A stretch of 64,000 nt of DNA from Phymatolithon calcareum (lineage: Eukaryota > Rhodophyta > Florideophyceae > Hapalidiales), in the NCBI GenBank assembly GCA_977006965.1, contig OZ345379.1:806001-870000 (forward strand). Reading direction: 5' to 3'. The notes beneath the pieces were generated by a model, which worked only from the letters and a program-made list of their open reading frames with translations, did not search any database and was not told where the DNA came from. Below, one piece after another: positions 10,901 through 21,179 of the stretch. A program made the position numbers and the translations under genes. Every line of letters begins with the position of its first letter. Positions within the stretch are counted from its first letter, which is position 1.

Positions 10901-12226
10901 TTTCGTAAGAATTGTTTCAGACTTTGGGTCTAGAGTCTTGCGGAGCAGAACTTCCACAGAAGAGAGTTTCGGACCGGATTGTGATGACCGAGGCAATAGC
11001 GCTTTTCCCTGCGGTGCCCTTGCCCTTGCTCTAGCCTGCATTAGGGAAAAAGTGAGTGATTCACCTTTCTTAGACTGAGTTTTCGGAATCATTAGCCTTG
11101 GAGCCGGGATGTAAGGCACCAACCTCGTGAGGAAGGGCATCCACACAACCAGAGCTTTAGACGTGGTGCAAGCAACAATCGTGCTGCCATCGGCGCTAAT
11201 GCGGCAAAATTCGAGTCTCTTGTTGTGTGTGAGGGTGAAAATATGGAAACCAGTTCGCGCATCCCGCACAATGATAGACCTCCTCCTCATTTCGATGATA
11301 CGAGAGCCGTCAGCTGTGATGTCACACTGCACATAACGGAATTGTTTATAGTCGTCGACAGTAATCATCGCATGGTTATCAGGATTCACAGTATGTACAC
11401 AGAGCAGCTTATCGGCGATTACGATGTGATGGCCGGCACTGTCCATACGGGCATTGAACATGCCGATTATGTATTCAAAAGAGCATTGTACCTTAGCACT
11501 TGAAACGTCCATAATCTGAACCTCACCACCACCGAGAACGAATAAAATGCGGGATCCATCGTGCGAGGCAAAGCATTGGGATACGTTCCTCCGATCATGC
11601 CACAACAACGTACCGTTTTCTTCTCTCCACTGATGCATGACAACACACGAATTTCCGAAATCTCCCAGGCTAAAAGTTGCGAACAGTTTGTTCCCGTCCG
11701 CGGAGAGAGCGACGCCCTGTGCGGTGTCGAAACCAGGTCGTGTCAAAACACGGTGCCGAGCGAGGGTTTTGGTATCCCAGATGCAGACATTACCGTCGAT
11801 GCTCGCCGAGGCGCCAATCTTGCCATCGCCGGAAATGGCGACCTGGCGCACGACGCCTGTATGCTCAGTGAAGACGGCGCTGGTGCCGTTCTGAAGGTTC
11901 AACACCTCGACATTTGTGGAATGCGCGATGAGTGCGACAGTGCCGGAGTGGGACAAACAGCAGTCGCCGGTTTTTCCGGCTATGTATCGATAGACGCGGC
12001 TAGGGCATACGATTCTGGGCGGTAATGATCTTCCACGATCATGGATGTCCGAGGGGGTGTCTCCTTTCGTGACAGAACTATATGAGGATCGCCTGGATTT
12101 TTGCGGCCTTATCAAGCGACCTTCGGAGGATGCACTTGACGAGGTGAGAAATTCTGAAGAGCGACGACGCTTGGAAGCGACGATCGAGCTGACGACGAGC
12201 ATTGTCCCGATGCCAAGGCAAATCAA
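7979..12226 (-). CDS. large WD40-repeat protein with unknown C-terminal region, 1415 residues
   Basis: A single uninterrupted frame of 1415 codons. The N-terminus has a short hydrophobic stretch (MICLGIGTMLVVSSIVAS) followed by basic and serine-rich sequence (RKRRRSS-like), so a signal anchor is possible. Residues about 75-400 form WD40-like blades, for example HTGVVRQVAISGDGKI followed by SIDGNVCIWDTKTLARH, and a later CRISADGSTIVACTT. The remaining 1000 residues contain no domain I recognise. They are rich in leucine and mixed charge, and start with a basic Arg-Ala segment (QARARARAPQGK). No P-loop or kinase motif is visible. The protein may be a scaffold, but no function can be assigned. 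A TACTGTA site lies 133 bp upstream (12359-12365). The stop codon sits within about 15 bp of a LINE-1T relic. Confidence 0.85.
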   Translation of the reverse strand: MICLGIGTMLVVSSIVASKRRRSSEFLTSSSASSEGRLIRPQKSRRSSYSSVTKGDTPSDIHDRGRSLPPRIVCPSRVYRYIAGKTGDCCLSHSGTVALIAHSTNVEVLNLQNGTSAVFTEHTGVVRQVAISGDGKIGASASIDGNVCIWDTKTLARHRVLTRPGFDTAQGVALSADGNKLFATFSLGDFGNSCVVMHQWREENGTLLWHDRRNVSQCFASHDGSRILFVLGGGEVQIMDVSSAKVQCSFEYIIGMFNARMDSAGHHIVIADKLLCVHTVNPDNHAMITVDDYKQFRYVQCDITADGSRIIEMRRRSIIVRDARTGFHIFTLTHNKRLEFCRISADGSTIVACTTSKALVVWMPFLTRLVPYIPAPRLMIPKTQSKKGESLTFSLMQARARARAPQGKALLPRSSQSGPKLSSVEVLLRKTLDPKSETILTKNALFDALNTNNKMSLSVLFAGHNLLLIALRSGVLDPLELKSFLGIPYFFFSKLYLPFRSQLADECPEGQWLARNIFLHAEHLDIIEHAELKLNVAKTGTANREGFYRMKEGLQDFFSSISALLGTDKITRMGAIPTLSHRLRLSQNLTSLHKTTYRGNRKRFHLMLARCLLSLIQIDCLTLKHPAFSGKWEMLELSTEDVCPIDIDVNHCIIDKVGGVDVSNILVARYLFSSKGLSSTVGVARQVKDAIESSNFGSVGALNEALKQEACLVYREDKQMNLLNLVSSRWMMHRYVPAAKVAPLLSPIERDAGALFDEHVGQEEMMSYEHAITHVGSFVQNNRFRKDVSNVLILDALEETADDLLRVNKNAFVVACMNLVLQSLDLMFAGEDDEEVHSLLYHLLLQVSWVSKDPEGFFPSQFRILHDACCKAWRDRLLPLLHSFRIAGAVRVIRKWHFYTKDNRLLGIKQDSKSCIMFMCDFIMAYDQEENMLCFACPLSSPIIVPAEDLSMDILLDDLPEPQVHFIARRLVQLTGISWKFDCLAKVEQGIIAARRLKKCTDVLEDSSIDLEATSLDLLVGCEVGLLLDKFNKTRRGVGLIMFNRSFQLENSEAGIAYPTMLPHTTNIVLRPKITDYLNTSIGGVHNLCYIPKNGDFSRARGIGYSDPDIIFDSFLKLGYGKQMSDALREKAAAMLSVLPVDVGAVTLGDVLESLIQAWKNTSDRSMIPLTFRRKIRASRWRRAGDSFLVLNSGKLFIAKSKHNISKGLTIGLNTSVAQASLGLTWTQKDILTEGQVTSLFDAVSHLHGDQPSFPKMGCNWYQPNAAGMSDITGALTLLCVMLDGKVLPYGKFMGAVPAPATPHEYLHADLQKVCFDVPISYGLTYTTFASERKPPNRNRYVRDGDFCTVGVELWDENRNYMYPVIVAGPSVDDAVHRALFSNSVNAFGAESAYAPPPEFRLQPAHQVITPTLRE

Positions 12227-12709
12227 CTAGTAGCGTGTGGTAGACCCTCTTGAGTGCGCAACTCCCTGTGAACGTTGAGAGGTGTACAGGAAAAGTGCGC
12301 CTTGCAAGCGAGGTTAGAGAGTGTGCAAGCGAAGTGCAAGAGCGAGGAAAACGAATATTACTGTATGATCTAGATGGGAAACAATGATGCCTTGTTGAAA
12401 GCCGCCACACGCAATCTCCTTCAACCACTCCACCGTGCCTCCTGAGAAGTTCTATTCATTGTTTCTCACATGCATCATACAGTAACATTCATTTTCGACA
12501 CGTCAGGCATAATGCCGGCCATAGAATCTCCGGTCATCATGAGCACCTTGTTCAGAATGCTGAACAGGTGTAGAAGTTCGTGTCGTGTAAGGAATCTGAA
12601 AGCGCGAGTGTCTGTGATAGGACATTGATGGAAAAGGCAATCAGTAGAGCACCCGCACAGATGGTGATATGTGTAGGCAGATCTGTGAATGGAGTAAAGA
12701 GTGTCCCTA

Positions 12710-12880
12710 TAATTTCTTCCCCCTTCATTGCGGAAAGATTGCTCACGCGGAAAGTGAGCCCCTGGAGCCGTTTTTCAATATTTCCAGACGAAGTTCCTGT
12801 GTTGGTTTCACTTTGTCCACGACGTCTTTACCTACTCTCGTGCCCCAGCCGCACTGCGCGAAAGCAAAACCCGTGCAATG
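12710..12880 (-). pseudogene. diverged LINE-1T 3' end
   Basis: On the minus strand the frame GWGTRVGKDVVDKVKPTQ aligns with RVGKKTVEEVCRERPLA of LINE-1T copy 1. It is followed by the stop and by GTGAGCAATCTTTCCGCAATG, against GTGAGCGATCTTTCCGCAATA in copy 1. The match is short but includes both the protein end and the untranslated tail in the right order, so I accept it as an old copy. The zinc knuckle is not recognisable. Confidence 0.6.
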
Positions 12881-13064
12881 CCCCTGTAGTTTAGACCACC
12901 ATTGTTTGAACAATAGATGAGAACGGGGAGAAATGGTATTCGGCAAGTGTCCTGGTCGTGGTCACGGTAGTAAGATCGTGCCCGATTGTTTGCCAGGCAC
13001 ATGGAAGATGAATTGCGATGAGTTGTTACCATACAGTACAGTAGTTGTAAGTTTATGAGACAGG

Positions 13065-13157
13065 CTGTAGAGACCACTAGGCCATAAGATGTGTGCCCCT
13101 GGACCAGGGACATATGTGGACCTATGATCTACCATATATCAAGGATGTGTATCCCTA
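13065..13157 (+). repeat. 93-bp direct repeat, copy 1 (copy 2 at 13516-13608)
   Basis: Begins CTGTAGAGACCACTAGGCC and ends GATGTGTATCCCTA. The second copy 451 bp downstream differs by a single base (ACATATGTGG against ACATACGTGG). The last part of the unit (GCGATGTGTATCCCTACAC) occurs a third time near 13213. The pair could be the ends of a small LTR-type element, but no coding or primer-binding sequence lies between them. Confidence 0.85.
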
Positions 13158-13515
13158 TGAGTGTCTGAACGAAGGAATCAGGTGTGGAGAAAGAGAGGAG
13201 GAACGAGCGAAGCGATGTGTATCCCTACACTCCCCCGCACGCCTGGTGACTGAGGAAGACTGTATTTTGGGTAAATCTCGAACGTAAAGACTTGAATTTT
13301 GCGAGCACCGTGTTTTTCGTTGTAAATTTTGCTTGAGGTTTGTGGCTTACCTTGAACCGTTTCTTGTGTATTATTGCTGTAATTTATTTGTAAACGTGGA
13401 CCACGTGTTATTCTTGTCGTCGTGATTCGATAATTCGCTGTCGTACTTGCTGCCCTTGCCGGTAGTCGAACTGGGAATCTTCATACTCGTCCTTCTCTTG
13501 CGTGGGGCCCATAAC

Positions 13516-13608
13516 CTGTAGAGACCACTAGGCCATAAGATGTGTGCCCCTGGACCAGGGACATACGTGGACCTATGATCTACCATATATCAAGGATGTG
13601 TATCCCTA
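13516..13608 (+). repeat. 93-bp direct repeat, copy 2
   Basis: Partner of 13065-13157 with one mismatch. It is followed about 100 bp later by a TATA-like element (13711-13720). Confidence 0.85.
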
Positions 13609-14795
13609 CACAGGCGACAAAGATGTTTGAAAGAAGGGTTATCATATCGCTTAAAACTGTTATGATTCACATCACACACCCTCCGGTTCCGGCTGCCGAT
13701 GAACAGAGCAGTATAAATAGGGTACTGTAATGTTACGTACGCGGTTGTATGCGGTTGAAGTCGTGTCGTTAGGAGAGTTGCGAAGGCACACTGGAGGGCA
13801 CCCCGCACAGTAAAGTCGTCTGTGCGGGTTCGTTTATTAGGAAATGCGTGCCCGTGGAGACGGTGACTGTCTCCACTATTGTTGCGTTGTGTTCGTGTGT
13901 TGCTGTGTTTGGAAATTCTAAAGGGATGCGATCTCCCGGTATATTATAGACGCTGGAAACGAGGATCTAACTGGTCCTTACAAAAAGAGACCAACGTTGG
14001 CTCCTATTATTCTGAATTGTTGACATTGTAACCAGAGATAGATCTACCGCCTGCCTCTCCAATTACGTATATTTGTTCCGGCTCTCACCGGGAGAAGGGG
14101 AGTAATTTTCCCCCTCCGAGGTCCCGAAGGAAACCAGATGTGGGTTTTTGTACTCCACTGAATCGTGTTACACCAACAACAAAAAGAAACTCTTCTTTAG
14201 ACAGAATCCAGCCAAAACCTCTTGGCACTAGGAAAGTTGTCCCAAGCGTAGGCAGATGCGTTGGTAACTTTTAAATAAAAATCTACCTTTCTTCTTCTCA
14301 CCGGGAGAACGCTCAGATTCAAATCCGTCTTACTCACGGAATGTCTCCATATACCTCAACTATTTGAGCTCACCTAAGAGTCGTTCTGTATCGGCAATTC
14401 TCTGGTTATCCAGTCATGTTAGTTCCTTTTCTGCTAGCGTTGTCAGGTATTCTGGAACCTTTTTTCAGTATCTGTGCTCGCGCTGCGTGGAGCTTATCGA
14501 GGATAAACCGCACACTAGGCCGCTTGAAAGATCGTACGCTCTGATGATCTCCTCCGATAAAGAAAGACTGGAACTCTTCTATTAAAATCCACCTATTCAT
14601 TCTCTATTTCGTTCTCGTGTTGCTGAACATCTATGAAGCAGGTTCCATGAACACATGTCCCACAGAGCAAAGCCACTATAGGCCTGAGAACTAAGCGATT
14701 GGAATTGACTGGAACGTCACTGTTTGCAAATAAAATAAGCTCTCCAACAAAAACAGTTCCCAACCTTCGCGGGCATATTCTCAGAGCGCGACATG

Positions 14796-17700
14796 CTACA
14801 CCATTTCGAGCTTGAGCCTTGGAACAATATTCATTCCTTGCAGTTCTTGGAAAAGGAGTTTGCAAGCGTACGGAATTTTCAGCATTCCCATTTCTGCACC
14901 GCTCTGGCAATACTGACACCAATCCTTGTATCCGACCAGCCCACATGTATTACACGCATGCACAGTGAACTCATCCGACGAAATCATCAACCGTTCCATG
15001 AGCAACATGGAAGCCCCATAACCAATCAAGCAATCACGTTCCATTTCTCCGAGACGCAGTCCTCCGTCCCGACTTCGACCTTCAGTCGGCTGCCGCGTGA
15101 GCAGCGCTCTTGGTCCTCTTGCTCGAGCGTGCATTTTGTCCTTCACCATATGCTTGAGCTTTTGATAGAAAATTGGGCCCGAGAAGACGTACGCCCGAAG
15201 CGGTTCCCCAGACATACCGCTGTAGAACATGTCCTTCCCGTTATAGTTATATCCTGACTTCAACAGGGATTTAGCGCATTCATCCAGATCGTCGCCCGCA
15301 AACGCAGTTCCATGCCGAAATCGACCCTCAAACACGCCTGCCTTCCCGGCGATAAACTCGATCATTTTTCCGACAGTCATTCGACTGGGGAAACCATGAG
15401 GGTTCATAATGAGGTCAGGAACAACACCAGTGTCTGAAAAGGGCATATCTTCCTGTGGCGCAATAAGTCCGCACACACCCTTCTGTCCATGCCGCGACGA
15501 AAATTTATCCCCAAGCTCAGGACGTCTTGTCTCCCGAATCATGACCTTGACCACGACATGATCGGTGTCATTTGCAGTTACCAATACTTTATCAACAATG
15601 TGTGGCGAACTGTTTTTGAAGGTGAGCGGCTGAGGGCGATACGCACTCTCGGGTGGAATCAGAGCAGCAGGTTCAGTCATCGGTTTACTCACCGATCGAT
15701 CGCGAGGCACTTCCTTGTTGACAAACACCTGACCTGCGACGAGATGTTCGCCGGGCGCAGCGATGCCATCCATTTCGTCCAGTGCCGAGTATTTCATCGC
15801 TTTTCGCGCAGCAGCACTGTTGGGCTTTGTCTTTTTGGTGCTTTTCGGTACTGGCATTATGCGATCACATGCACCACTTGGATATCGACGACAACCAGTA
15901 GCGTGCTTGCGAATAACGACACACCTTCCAAAGCCCCTGTCAAGAGATGCTTTGTTCAAAACAATTGCATCTTCGATATCGTACCCACTGTACGACATCA
16001 CTGCCAGAGATGCATTCTGACCTCCGGGGAGCCGCTCAAATCCAACCAGCGTAAGCGTGCGTGTTTGCACTAATGGGCGTTGTGGGTAGCTCAACAGGTA
16101 AAGCAGAGTATCAGTTCGGATATGCTGATTGTATGCGATCGCACCAATCGCCTGTTTTCCCATAGCGCATTGGTACGTGTTACGCGGGGACTGATTGTGG
16201 TGTGGATACGGGATCAGCCCGGCACAAACGCCTAGGATAGTCAGAGGTGCAATTTCCAAATGCGTCGTCTTGCCGGGTTCGATATCGGTTTCGTACGTCG
16301 CGATAAGCGTGTTATTCTCTTCGTTCACGTCGAGGTATTCAATTAGACCCTCTTGGAGAAGATCTCTCCAGACCAGAGTTCCCGCACTTACTCGACGCAA
16401 ATGCTCCTCGTTCACGCGAGGATTGCCCATTGAATCGACAATGATAAGTGGCCGGGTCACACGCCCACCATCGCAGGCAATATGCACGCATTTATGCTTC
16501 GGCTGCTCAAAGACGCTTACAAATTCACCGATGAAACCACGCCTTCTCAGATATCGAATCCTTTCTGTGAGAAGCCTTGGCTGAGAATGCACACCAATGA
16601 TAAGCCCATTCAAGAACACAACATCGTTTGCGTTAATTTCAACACCGCTAAGAGCCGCCGTGGACTGCACCCCAAGGTCGTACAACAGCCTTGCCAAAGG
16701 GGCAGCATCATCGTCTGTAGTGACATGAGTCAACAGGGCCAAATTCTTCACAAGACCACAAGACTCGCCCTCAGGAGTGTCACTTGGACAAAGCATTCCC
16801 CACTGCGACGGCTGCAGGGAACGGGGACCAGAAACTTTTCGAGTCTTCTCGAATTGCGACGTGATACGGGTCATCATTCCCAACGCGGAGATGAAACTTA
16901 ACCTGGACAAGACTTCTGTTACACCAGACCTTTCCATTTTGAAACGCTTCAAATGCCAGTTTCCAGTGGAAATGGCAAATTCCAGACCTTGTGTGATGGT
17001 ATCAGCGCGGAATATTTTGGAAACATCAATACTCGCGCGCTCCATACCTCTTGGAACATCATCCACGCTTCTCCCTGAGCTCATTCTCTTTCGGGTTCTG
17101 CTCTTGGTTGTGCGGCTATAGGACTTCGTGATTTGCTTATCAACAGCTCGCTTCATGTCATCATTCAGTTTTTTAAACAGATCCTCAAAAAGAAGTGCAA
17201 GCAACTGTCCAGCAAGTTCAAGACGTTTGTTCCCATAGTAATCCTTGTCGTCAACAGCGGCAGGATCGTCTGCGGCGGCAATAATTCGACGAAGCATCTG
17301 CGACATAAATACGCACTTTTCCCAAAAGTTGAATTGCTTGACGGGAATATGCGACAGAACAACGCTCGCCAGAAGATCCCGTGCATGGTCAATAGTTCTT
17401 TGTCGTGGATGCACCGGAAGTGCACCAGGTTCTTTGTTCGCCGTATCAGTAAGAGGAGTACTTGTTCGCCTGCTTCCGCCCGCCGCTCCACCACCATAGC
17501 GATTGCCGTACGCTCCATACGAAGGACCGGCTTTGAAGGTTTTTGCCTTCTTTCCGATGTACAAGAGCGCTTCTGTAGCCGTATGAATTTCTTCTTGGGC
17601 ACACTCTTCCAAGGTGGGTGCCATACCGTCAACAAAGTGAGGCTCAATACCGACAAGCTGAACTATTTCCTGGTCAGTTTCGATGCCCATGGCACGCAAC

Positions 17701-18446
17701 ACAATGGCGACATTGATATCTGCTTCAAGAGTGTTGTGATGCAGATAAAACTTTCCGTGTTTCATAGTTATCGTACTGCGTGATTTTCTCTCGTGCGTTG
17801 AGGACTGCACCGACGCAAAGAGGCCTTTCTGATCGCGCTCGATAATTATTCGATTTTTTGACAGTTGCTCTTGAATTAAAATCACTTTTTCCGTGCCGCG
17901 CACGACAAAATAACCTCCAGGGTCCAGCGGACACTCCTTCAATGCAGAGAGTTCTTGGTCAGACTTCATGTGCAGTACGCAGTTGGCAGAACGAAGCATG
18001 ATAGGAATCTTGCCAATAACCATATTCCTCGTCAAAACGATTTCTTCCCCGCGCGTGTACTTGATATCGACGAAAATCGGAGCGGAGTATGTAATGTCGC
18101 GTAATCTGCATTCATGCGGGGTGACATCTGAGCGTATCATGTCATCGGTCTGACATGGCTTTCCGACACGGACGTCTTCGTACTTGAGATACCACCTCGG
18201 GTCTGCCTCCGAAACAATTTTCTCATTTGCTCGCACGATGCTGCGGATTTCCGTGTTGATGAGGTAGTTGAAGGAGTCGATGTGCTGGCGCGCCACTCCG
18301 CGCATTTGCAAAAAGTCAGGCAGGACGGCCCATTTGTCTTCCGCAGTCTTCAGGGGCTTAAGTAAGTCATCTACGTGATTTGACGAATCCGTTGGCTTCT
18401 CAAACTTTGGGCGCTCAAAAGATTTTCGGGTATCCACCGCTCCCAT
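14796..18446 (-). CDS. RPC2: RNA polymerase III second-largest subunit (RPC2/RPC128)
   Basis: The product is about 1216 residues against about 1130-1150 in yeast and human. It forms, with RPC1, the catalytic core of nuclear RNA polymerase III, which makes tRNA, 5S rRNA and other small RNAs. Visible landmarks are the lobe and fork regions ([19 protein letters not shown]), the strongly conserved [16 protein letters not shown] about three quarters along, the C-terminal zinc ribbon [16 protein letters not shown], and the ending [20 protein letters not shown]. That ending fits the Pol III paralogue better than RPB2 or RPA2. I chose the ATG at 18446 ([17 protein letters not shown]). The frame stays open upstream to 18578, but that part is Cys-rich and unlike the family. 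Extra length comes from a Gly/Ser-rich loop near residue 310. No intron is seen. The gene is divergent from the CCA-adding enzyme. Confidence 0.95.
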   Translation of the reverse strand: MGAVDTRKSFERPKFEKPTDSSNHVDDLLKPLKTAEDKWAVLPDFLQMRGVARQHIDSFNYLINTEIRSIVRANEKIVSEADPRWYLKYEDVRVGKPCQTDDMIRSDVTPHECRLRDITYSAPIFVDIKYTRGEEIVLTRNMVIGKIPIMLRSANCVLHMKSDQELSALKECPLDPGGYFVVRGTEKVILIQEQLSKNRIIIERDQKGLFASVQSSTHERKSRSTITMKHGKFYLHHNTLEADINVAIVLRAMGIETDQEIVQLVGIEPHFVDGMAPTLEECAQEEIHTATEALLYIGKKAKTFKAGPSYGAYGNRYGGGAAGGSRRTSTPLTDTANKEPGALPVHPRQRTIDHARDLLASVVLSHIPVKQFNFWEKCVFMSQMLRRIIAAADDPAAVDDKDYYGNKRLELAGQLLALLFEDLFKKLNDDMKRAVDKQITKSYSRTTKSRTRKRMSSGRSVDDVPRGMERASIDVSKIFRADTITQGLEFAISTGNWHLKRFKMERSGVTEVLSRLSFISALGMMTRITSQFEKTRKVSGPRSLQPSQWGMLCPSDTPEGESCGLVKNLALLTHVTTDDDAAPLARLLYDLGVQSTAALSGVEINANDVVFLNGLIIGVHSQPRLLTERIRYLRRRGFIGEFVSVFEQPKHKCVHIACDGGRVTRPLIIVDSMGNPRVNEEHLRRVSAGTLVWRDLLQEGLIEYLDVNEENNTLIATYETDIEPGKTTHLEIAPLTILGVCAGLIPYPHHNQSPRNTYQCAMGKQAIGAIAYNQHIRTDTLLYLLSYPQRPLVQTRTLTLVGFERLPGGQNASLAVMSYSGYDIEDAIVLNKASLDRGFGRCVVIRKHATGCRRYPSGACDRIMPVPKSTKKTKPNSAAARKAMKYSALDEMDGIAAPGEHLVAGQVFVNKEVPRDRSVSKPMTEPAALIPPESAYRPQPLTFKNSSPHIVDKVLVTANDTDHVVVKVMIRETRRPELGDKFSSRHGQKGVCGLIAPQEDMPFSDTGVVPDLIMNPHGFPSRMTVGKMIEFIAGKAGVFEGRFRHGTAFAGDDLDECAKSLLKSGYNYNGKDMFYSGMSGEPLRAYVFSGPIFYQKLKHMVKDKMHARARGPRALLTRQPTEGRSRDGGLRLGEMERDCLIGYGASMLLMERLMISSDEFTVHACNTCGLVGYKDWCQYCQSGAEMGMLKIPYACKLLFQELQGMNIVPRLKLEMV

Positions 18447-18969
18447 TAGAAACTCACAGCATCGGCAACAGCAACAATCCTCAACGGCAAGAGCACAGAC
18501 ACTGCGACGGCAAAAGCTGTCGTGAGTTTGGTTTTGAGACCGTCCACCTCTGCCGAGAACGTCCCAACGTTGAAACACACCCTTCGATCCACTACTGCAC
18601 GTTGGATCTGGGAAGAGACTATTTGATTGGGTGTCTCAATGATAGAATCATATCATTGGATGAGTGTTCCTGATTAAGACTTGATCCAGTTTTGGTCAGC
18701 ATGCTTCTGAAACCAAAACTTTTCAACGTACTGTAATTGGGCAAAGACGAACACCACTAATGAATGATCTGGACCGAACGGGATTGCAATTTGGGTCCAG
18801 AGCTCTGAGGATGACGAGGTGAAGCAAAAACTGGAGAAAAGACCAACGCACGTGCGTAACCGAACTCACGACGACAGCGTTCAATGCCAAACGCATACCA
18901 TTCGCCGATGCTCCTGCTACTACTAGCGACGCTGAGCTGTAAAGATCCTCTCTCTCTCCCAGTGTTGTA
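18447..18969. promoter_or_regulatory. shared divergent promoter region of RPC2 and the CCA-adding enzyme gene
   Basis: About 520 bp separate the two start codons, which point away from each other. A TACTGTA site at 18729-18735 lies roughly midway. No TATA box is obvious. The open stretch on the minus strand from 18578 down to 18446 is treated as leader, not coding. Confidence 0.5.
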
Positions 18970-20763
18970 ATGCTGCTGCGCTCGCTAGTTAAACGCCGCG
19001 TGTCGCGTCGCCCTTTTCCAGTCGCCCTACTTGCATCAGTTCTTCCGTCTTTTGTGCTCCCAGTGCTACCTTCGTGCGCCTGTTCATCGTCCCGCTCTTT
19101 GGTTGCGCGCCGTCCAAGAATGGGACCCACACATGCAACGCCTGTGCGCGGATCGCCCTCCCAACAACTCCGCTCTGCATCTGTACGGCCAGCTGGAGGA
19201 TTGGAACAAAATCGCTCCATTACGCTCACGACGAAGGAGGCTGAAATATTCGAACTTCTCGGTCGTGTACTTCATGATGAACAACTGTCCAACCTCACGT
19301 TGCGTGTCGCGGGCGGCTGGGTGCGCGACAAAATCCTCGGACGCGAGATGACGGACGTCGACATCGACATTGCACTGGATACGTTATTGGGACGTGAGTT
19401 TGCAGAAATTGTGAACAACTGGATGGAGAAAAACGGACATACAACAGCGACCGTCGGCGTCATTCAACGCAACCCCGATCAGAGCAAACATTTAGAGACG
19501 GCGACAATGCGAGTACTCGACGTCTGGCTAGATCTTGTCAATCTACGTACAGAGACTTACACCGCAGATTCGCGAATCCCAGAAATGGCCATCGGCACTC
19601 CGCGTGAGGACGCTATGCGCCGCGACCTGACCATCAACGCGCTATTCTACAACATTAACACCGGTGCAGTGGAGGACTTTACGGAACGTGGGTTTGACGA
19701 CATCCGCGCACGAGTGGTCCGCACCCCACTTCCGCCGCTTACAACACTCTTGGATGATCCATTGCGTGCGCTTCGCGCCATCCGTTTCGCATCGCGTCTC
19801 AACTTCAGGTTTGACGAGGACCTATTTGCGGCATGTAGAAACCCCGACGTTCGTGACGCACTCAGCGCGAAAGTTTCGCGCGAGCGCATCGAGACGGAAA
19901 TTGACAAAATTATGGCGTCTGACCGCCCCGTGCACGCGCTTGGGCTGCTAGTCGAACTCGGTCTCTTCCCCATCGTTTTCCGTCTTCCGGCGACGGATGA
20001 CGGATATATAGGCAAGAGTCGCCCACCGCAAAATCTCCCACGTTTAGCATTGGGTTCACTTATCAACCTGGAGGCACTATGGAACTTGTCGGGAACCTCC
20101 ACATCACCGCTGGTGCGCCGCCTCACAACACCACCGGATGACACACGTCTTGCCGCGTATGCGGCACTTCTCGTACCAATCGCCAATGTCGTATGCGCGG
20201 GTCGTAAGCGGAAACCCGTTACTGCTGCGCAGCATGTGTTGGGCACCGAGCTGAAAATGAGCACACGTGACGTCGCAGCAGTTGTGGGCATACACACTGC
20301 GGCCGTGAGGTTCCGCGACTTTGTGCGAAAGCACGCGGATAATGCTGATGCGGTAACGCGCCTCGCAGTCGGACTCGTGCTACGGGAGACAGGTCCTGCG
20401 TGGCGCATTGCGCTGCAAGTCGCTCTTGCTGCAGAGCTTGCGCCAGGGCATGTCGCAGAGAGCTATGTGGAAGGAGTAGACGAGAAACGGGCAGAGGTTC
20501 CGGGCAATGAGCTCGGCGTTGTGGAGCAGTATGCAAGGTTCATGCTGCGGGTTGAGGGCTTCAAGCTGGATGGGGTGTGGGAGTTGAAGCCGGCAGTCGA
20601 TGGCCGGGAAATGTTTAAGCTTCTGCCAGGGCTGCGGAAAGGACCGCAGGTTGGGGAGATTATGAAGAGGCAGATCGAATGGATGATTGAACATCCTCAT
20701 GGCGGTGTTGAGGGAGCGAGACAATGGCTCTTGAGTTCATACAAAGAGTTGACGGATCGGTGA
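18970..20763 (+). CDS. CCA1: tRNA CCA-adding nucleotidyltransferase
   Basis: 597 residues. The enzyme adds the 3'-terminal CCA to tRNAs from CTP and ATP without a template. Class II features are in order: RVAGGWVRDKILG, the metal-binding DVDID about 15 residues on, MRRDLTINALFYN, and DDPLRALRAIRFASRL, followed by the basic helical body. The first 80 residues (MLLRSLVKRRVSRRPF, then Ser/Arg-rich) look like an organelle-targeting extension. Yeast and plants use alternative starts of one gene to serve nucleus, cytosol and organelles, so later ATGs such as MGPTHATP could give a cytosolic form; this is inference. The gene is divergent from RPC2 and convergent with pirin. Confidence 0.95.
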   Translation: MLLRSLVKRRVSRRPFPVALLASVLPSFVLPVLPSCACSSSRSLVARRPRMGPTHATPVRGSPSQQLRSASVRPAGGLEQNRSITLTTKEAEIFELLGRVLHDEQLSNLTLRVAGGWVRDKILGREMTDVDIDIALDTLLGREFAEIVNNWMEKNGHTTATVGVIQRNPDQSKHLETATMRVLDVWLDLVNLRTETYTADSRIPEMAIGTPREDAMRRDLTINALFYNINTGAVEDFTERGFDDIRARVVRTPLPPLTTLLDDPLRALRAIRFASRLNFRFDEDLFAACRNPDVRDALSAKVSRERIETEIDKIMASDRPVHALGLLVELGLFPIVFRLPATDDGYIGKSRPPQNLPRLALGSLINLEALWNLSGTSTSPLVRRLTTPPDDTRLAAYAALLVPIANVVCAGRKRKPVTAAQHVLGTELKMSTRDVAAVVGIHTAAVRFRDFVRKHADNADAVTRLAVGLVLRETGPAWRIALQVALAAELAPGHVAESYVEGVDEKRAEVPGNELGVVEQYARFMLRVEGFKLDGVWELKPAVDGREMFKLLPGLRKGPQVGEIMKRQIEWMIEHPHGGVEGARQWLLSSYKELTDR

Positions 20764-21179
20764 TGTGCATAAGTTTTGATGGCCGAGGAGTTTGGAACGA
20801 TGATAATGTGCAATGTGGGTGCCGAATCTCGCGCTGTCGTCTTCCTCCTTTTTTCGCAACCTTGCGCTTACCTCGAGTGAGTTTACGTGACGGATTGTTG
20901 GGTAAACACTTTTTGCGCAATTGGAGCAGCATTCGTGAATGATAGAACACAAAATCTGTTGAAAGTGCCGCAAGGGAATCTGCCGCCGGTCCCCAAGTGC
21001 CATTTACAGCCACGTTTTCGCCCACAGGAGTAATATTGACGCCTGCATTGCGAGAAGCGCTTTGGCGCAGGGCGATGGTGTGAGAGACGCCACTATTTAA
21101 ATCCTTTACACAACCCTATCGCAGAAGCGGATGCATCTCTACAACAAATCCACCGATCTCGGTGCAATATTGCAGTCAA
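20764..21179. other. region between converging CCA-adding enzyme and pirin genes
   Basis: On the minus strand 21110-20660 stays open and in part looks protein-like (VGENVAVNGTWGPAADS, LSTDFVFYHSRMLLQLRKK), with a perfect-looking splice donor (CGAG/GTAAGC, near 20875). However, there is no upstream ATG in that frame and a stop precedes it. It could be an internal exon of a small antisense gene or chance; I do not call a gene. Nothing else is seen. Confidence 0.35.

Larger units (their letters stand above)
12227..14795. other. intergenic block of repeats and retroelement traces
   Basis: No host gene is supported. The block contains a diverged LINE-1T tail (12710-12880), a pair of 93-bp direct repeats (13065, 13516), a TATA-containing stretch (GTATAAATAGGGTACTGTAA, 13711-13730) and a stem-loop with 9-bp arms at 13802-13810 and 13820-13828. 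TACTGTA or its complement occurs at 12359, 12478, 13032, 13037 and 13723. A TATA element followed by a hairpin is what a retroelement LTR would look like, but LTR ends could not be fixed. Open frames at 14364-14600 match nothing. Confidence 0.5.

Noticed and set aside
12540-12575. Hairpin CACCTTGTTCAG/CTGAACAGGTG
   Set aside because: Short arms with a bulge; such structures are expected by chance at this length.
19647-20408. 253-codon antisense frame in the CCA-adding enzyme gene
   Set aside because: It is a shadow of a GC-rich real gene; composition is Ser/Arg-rich and it has no domain.
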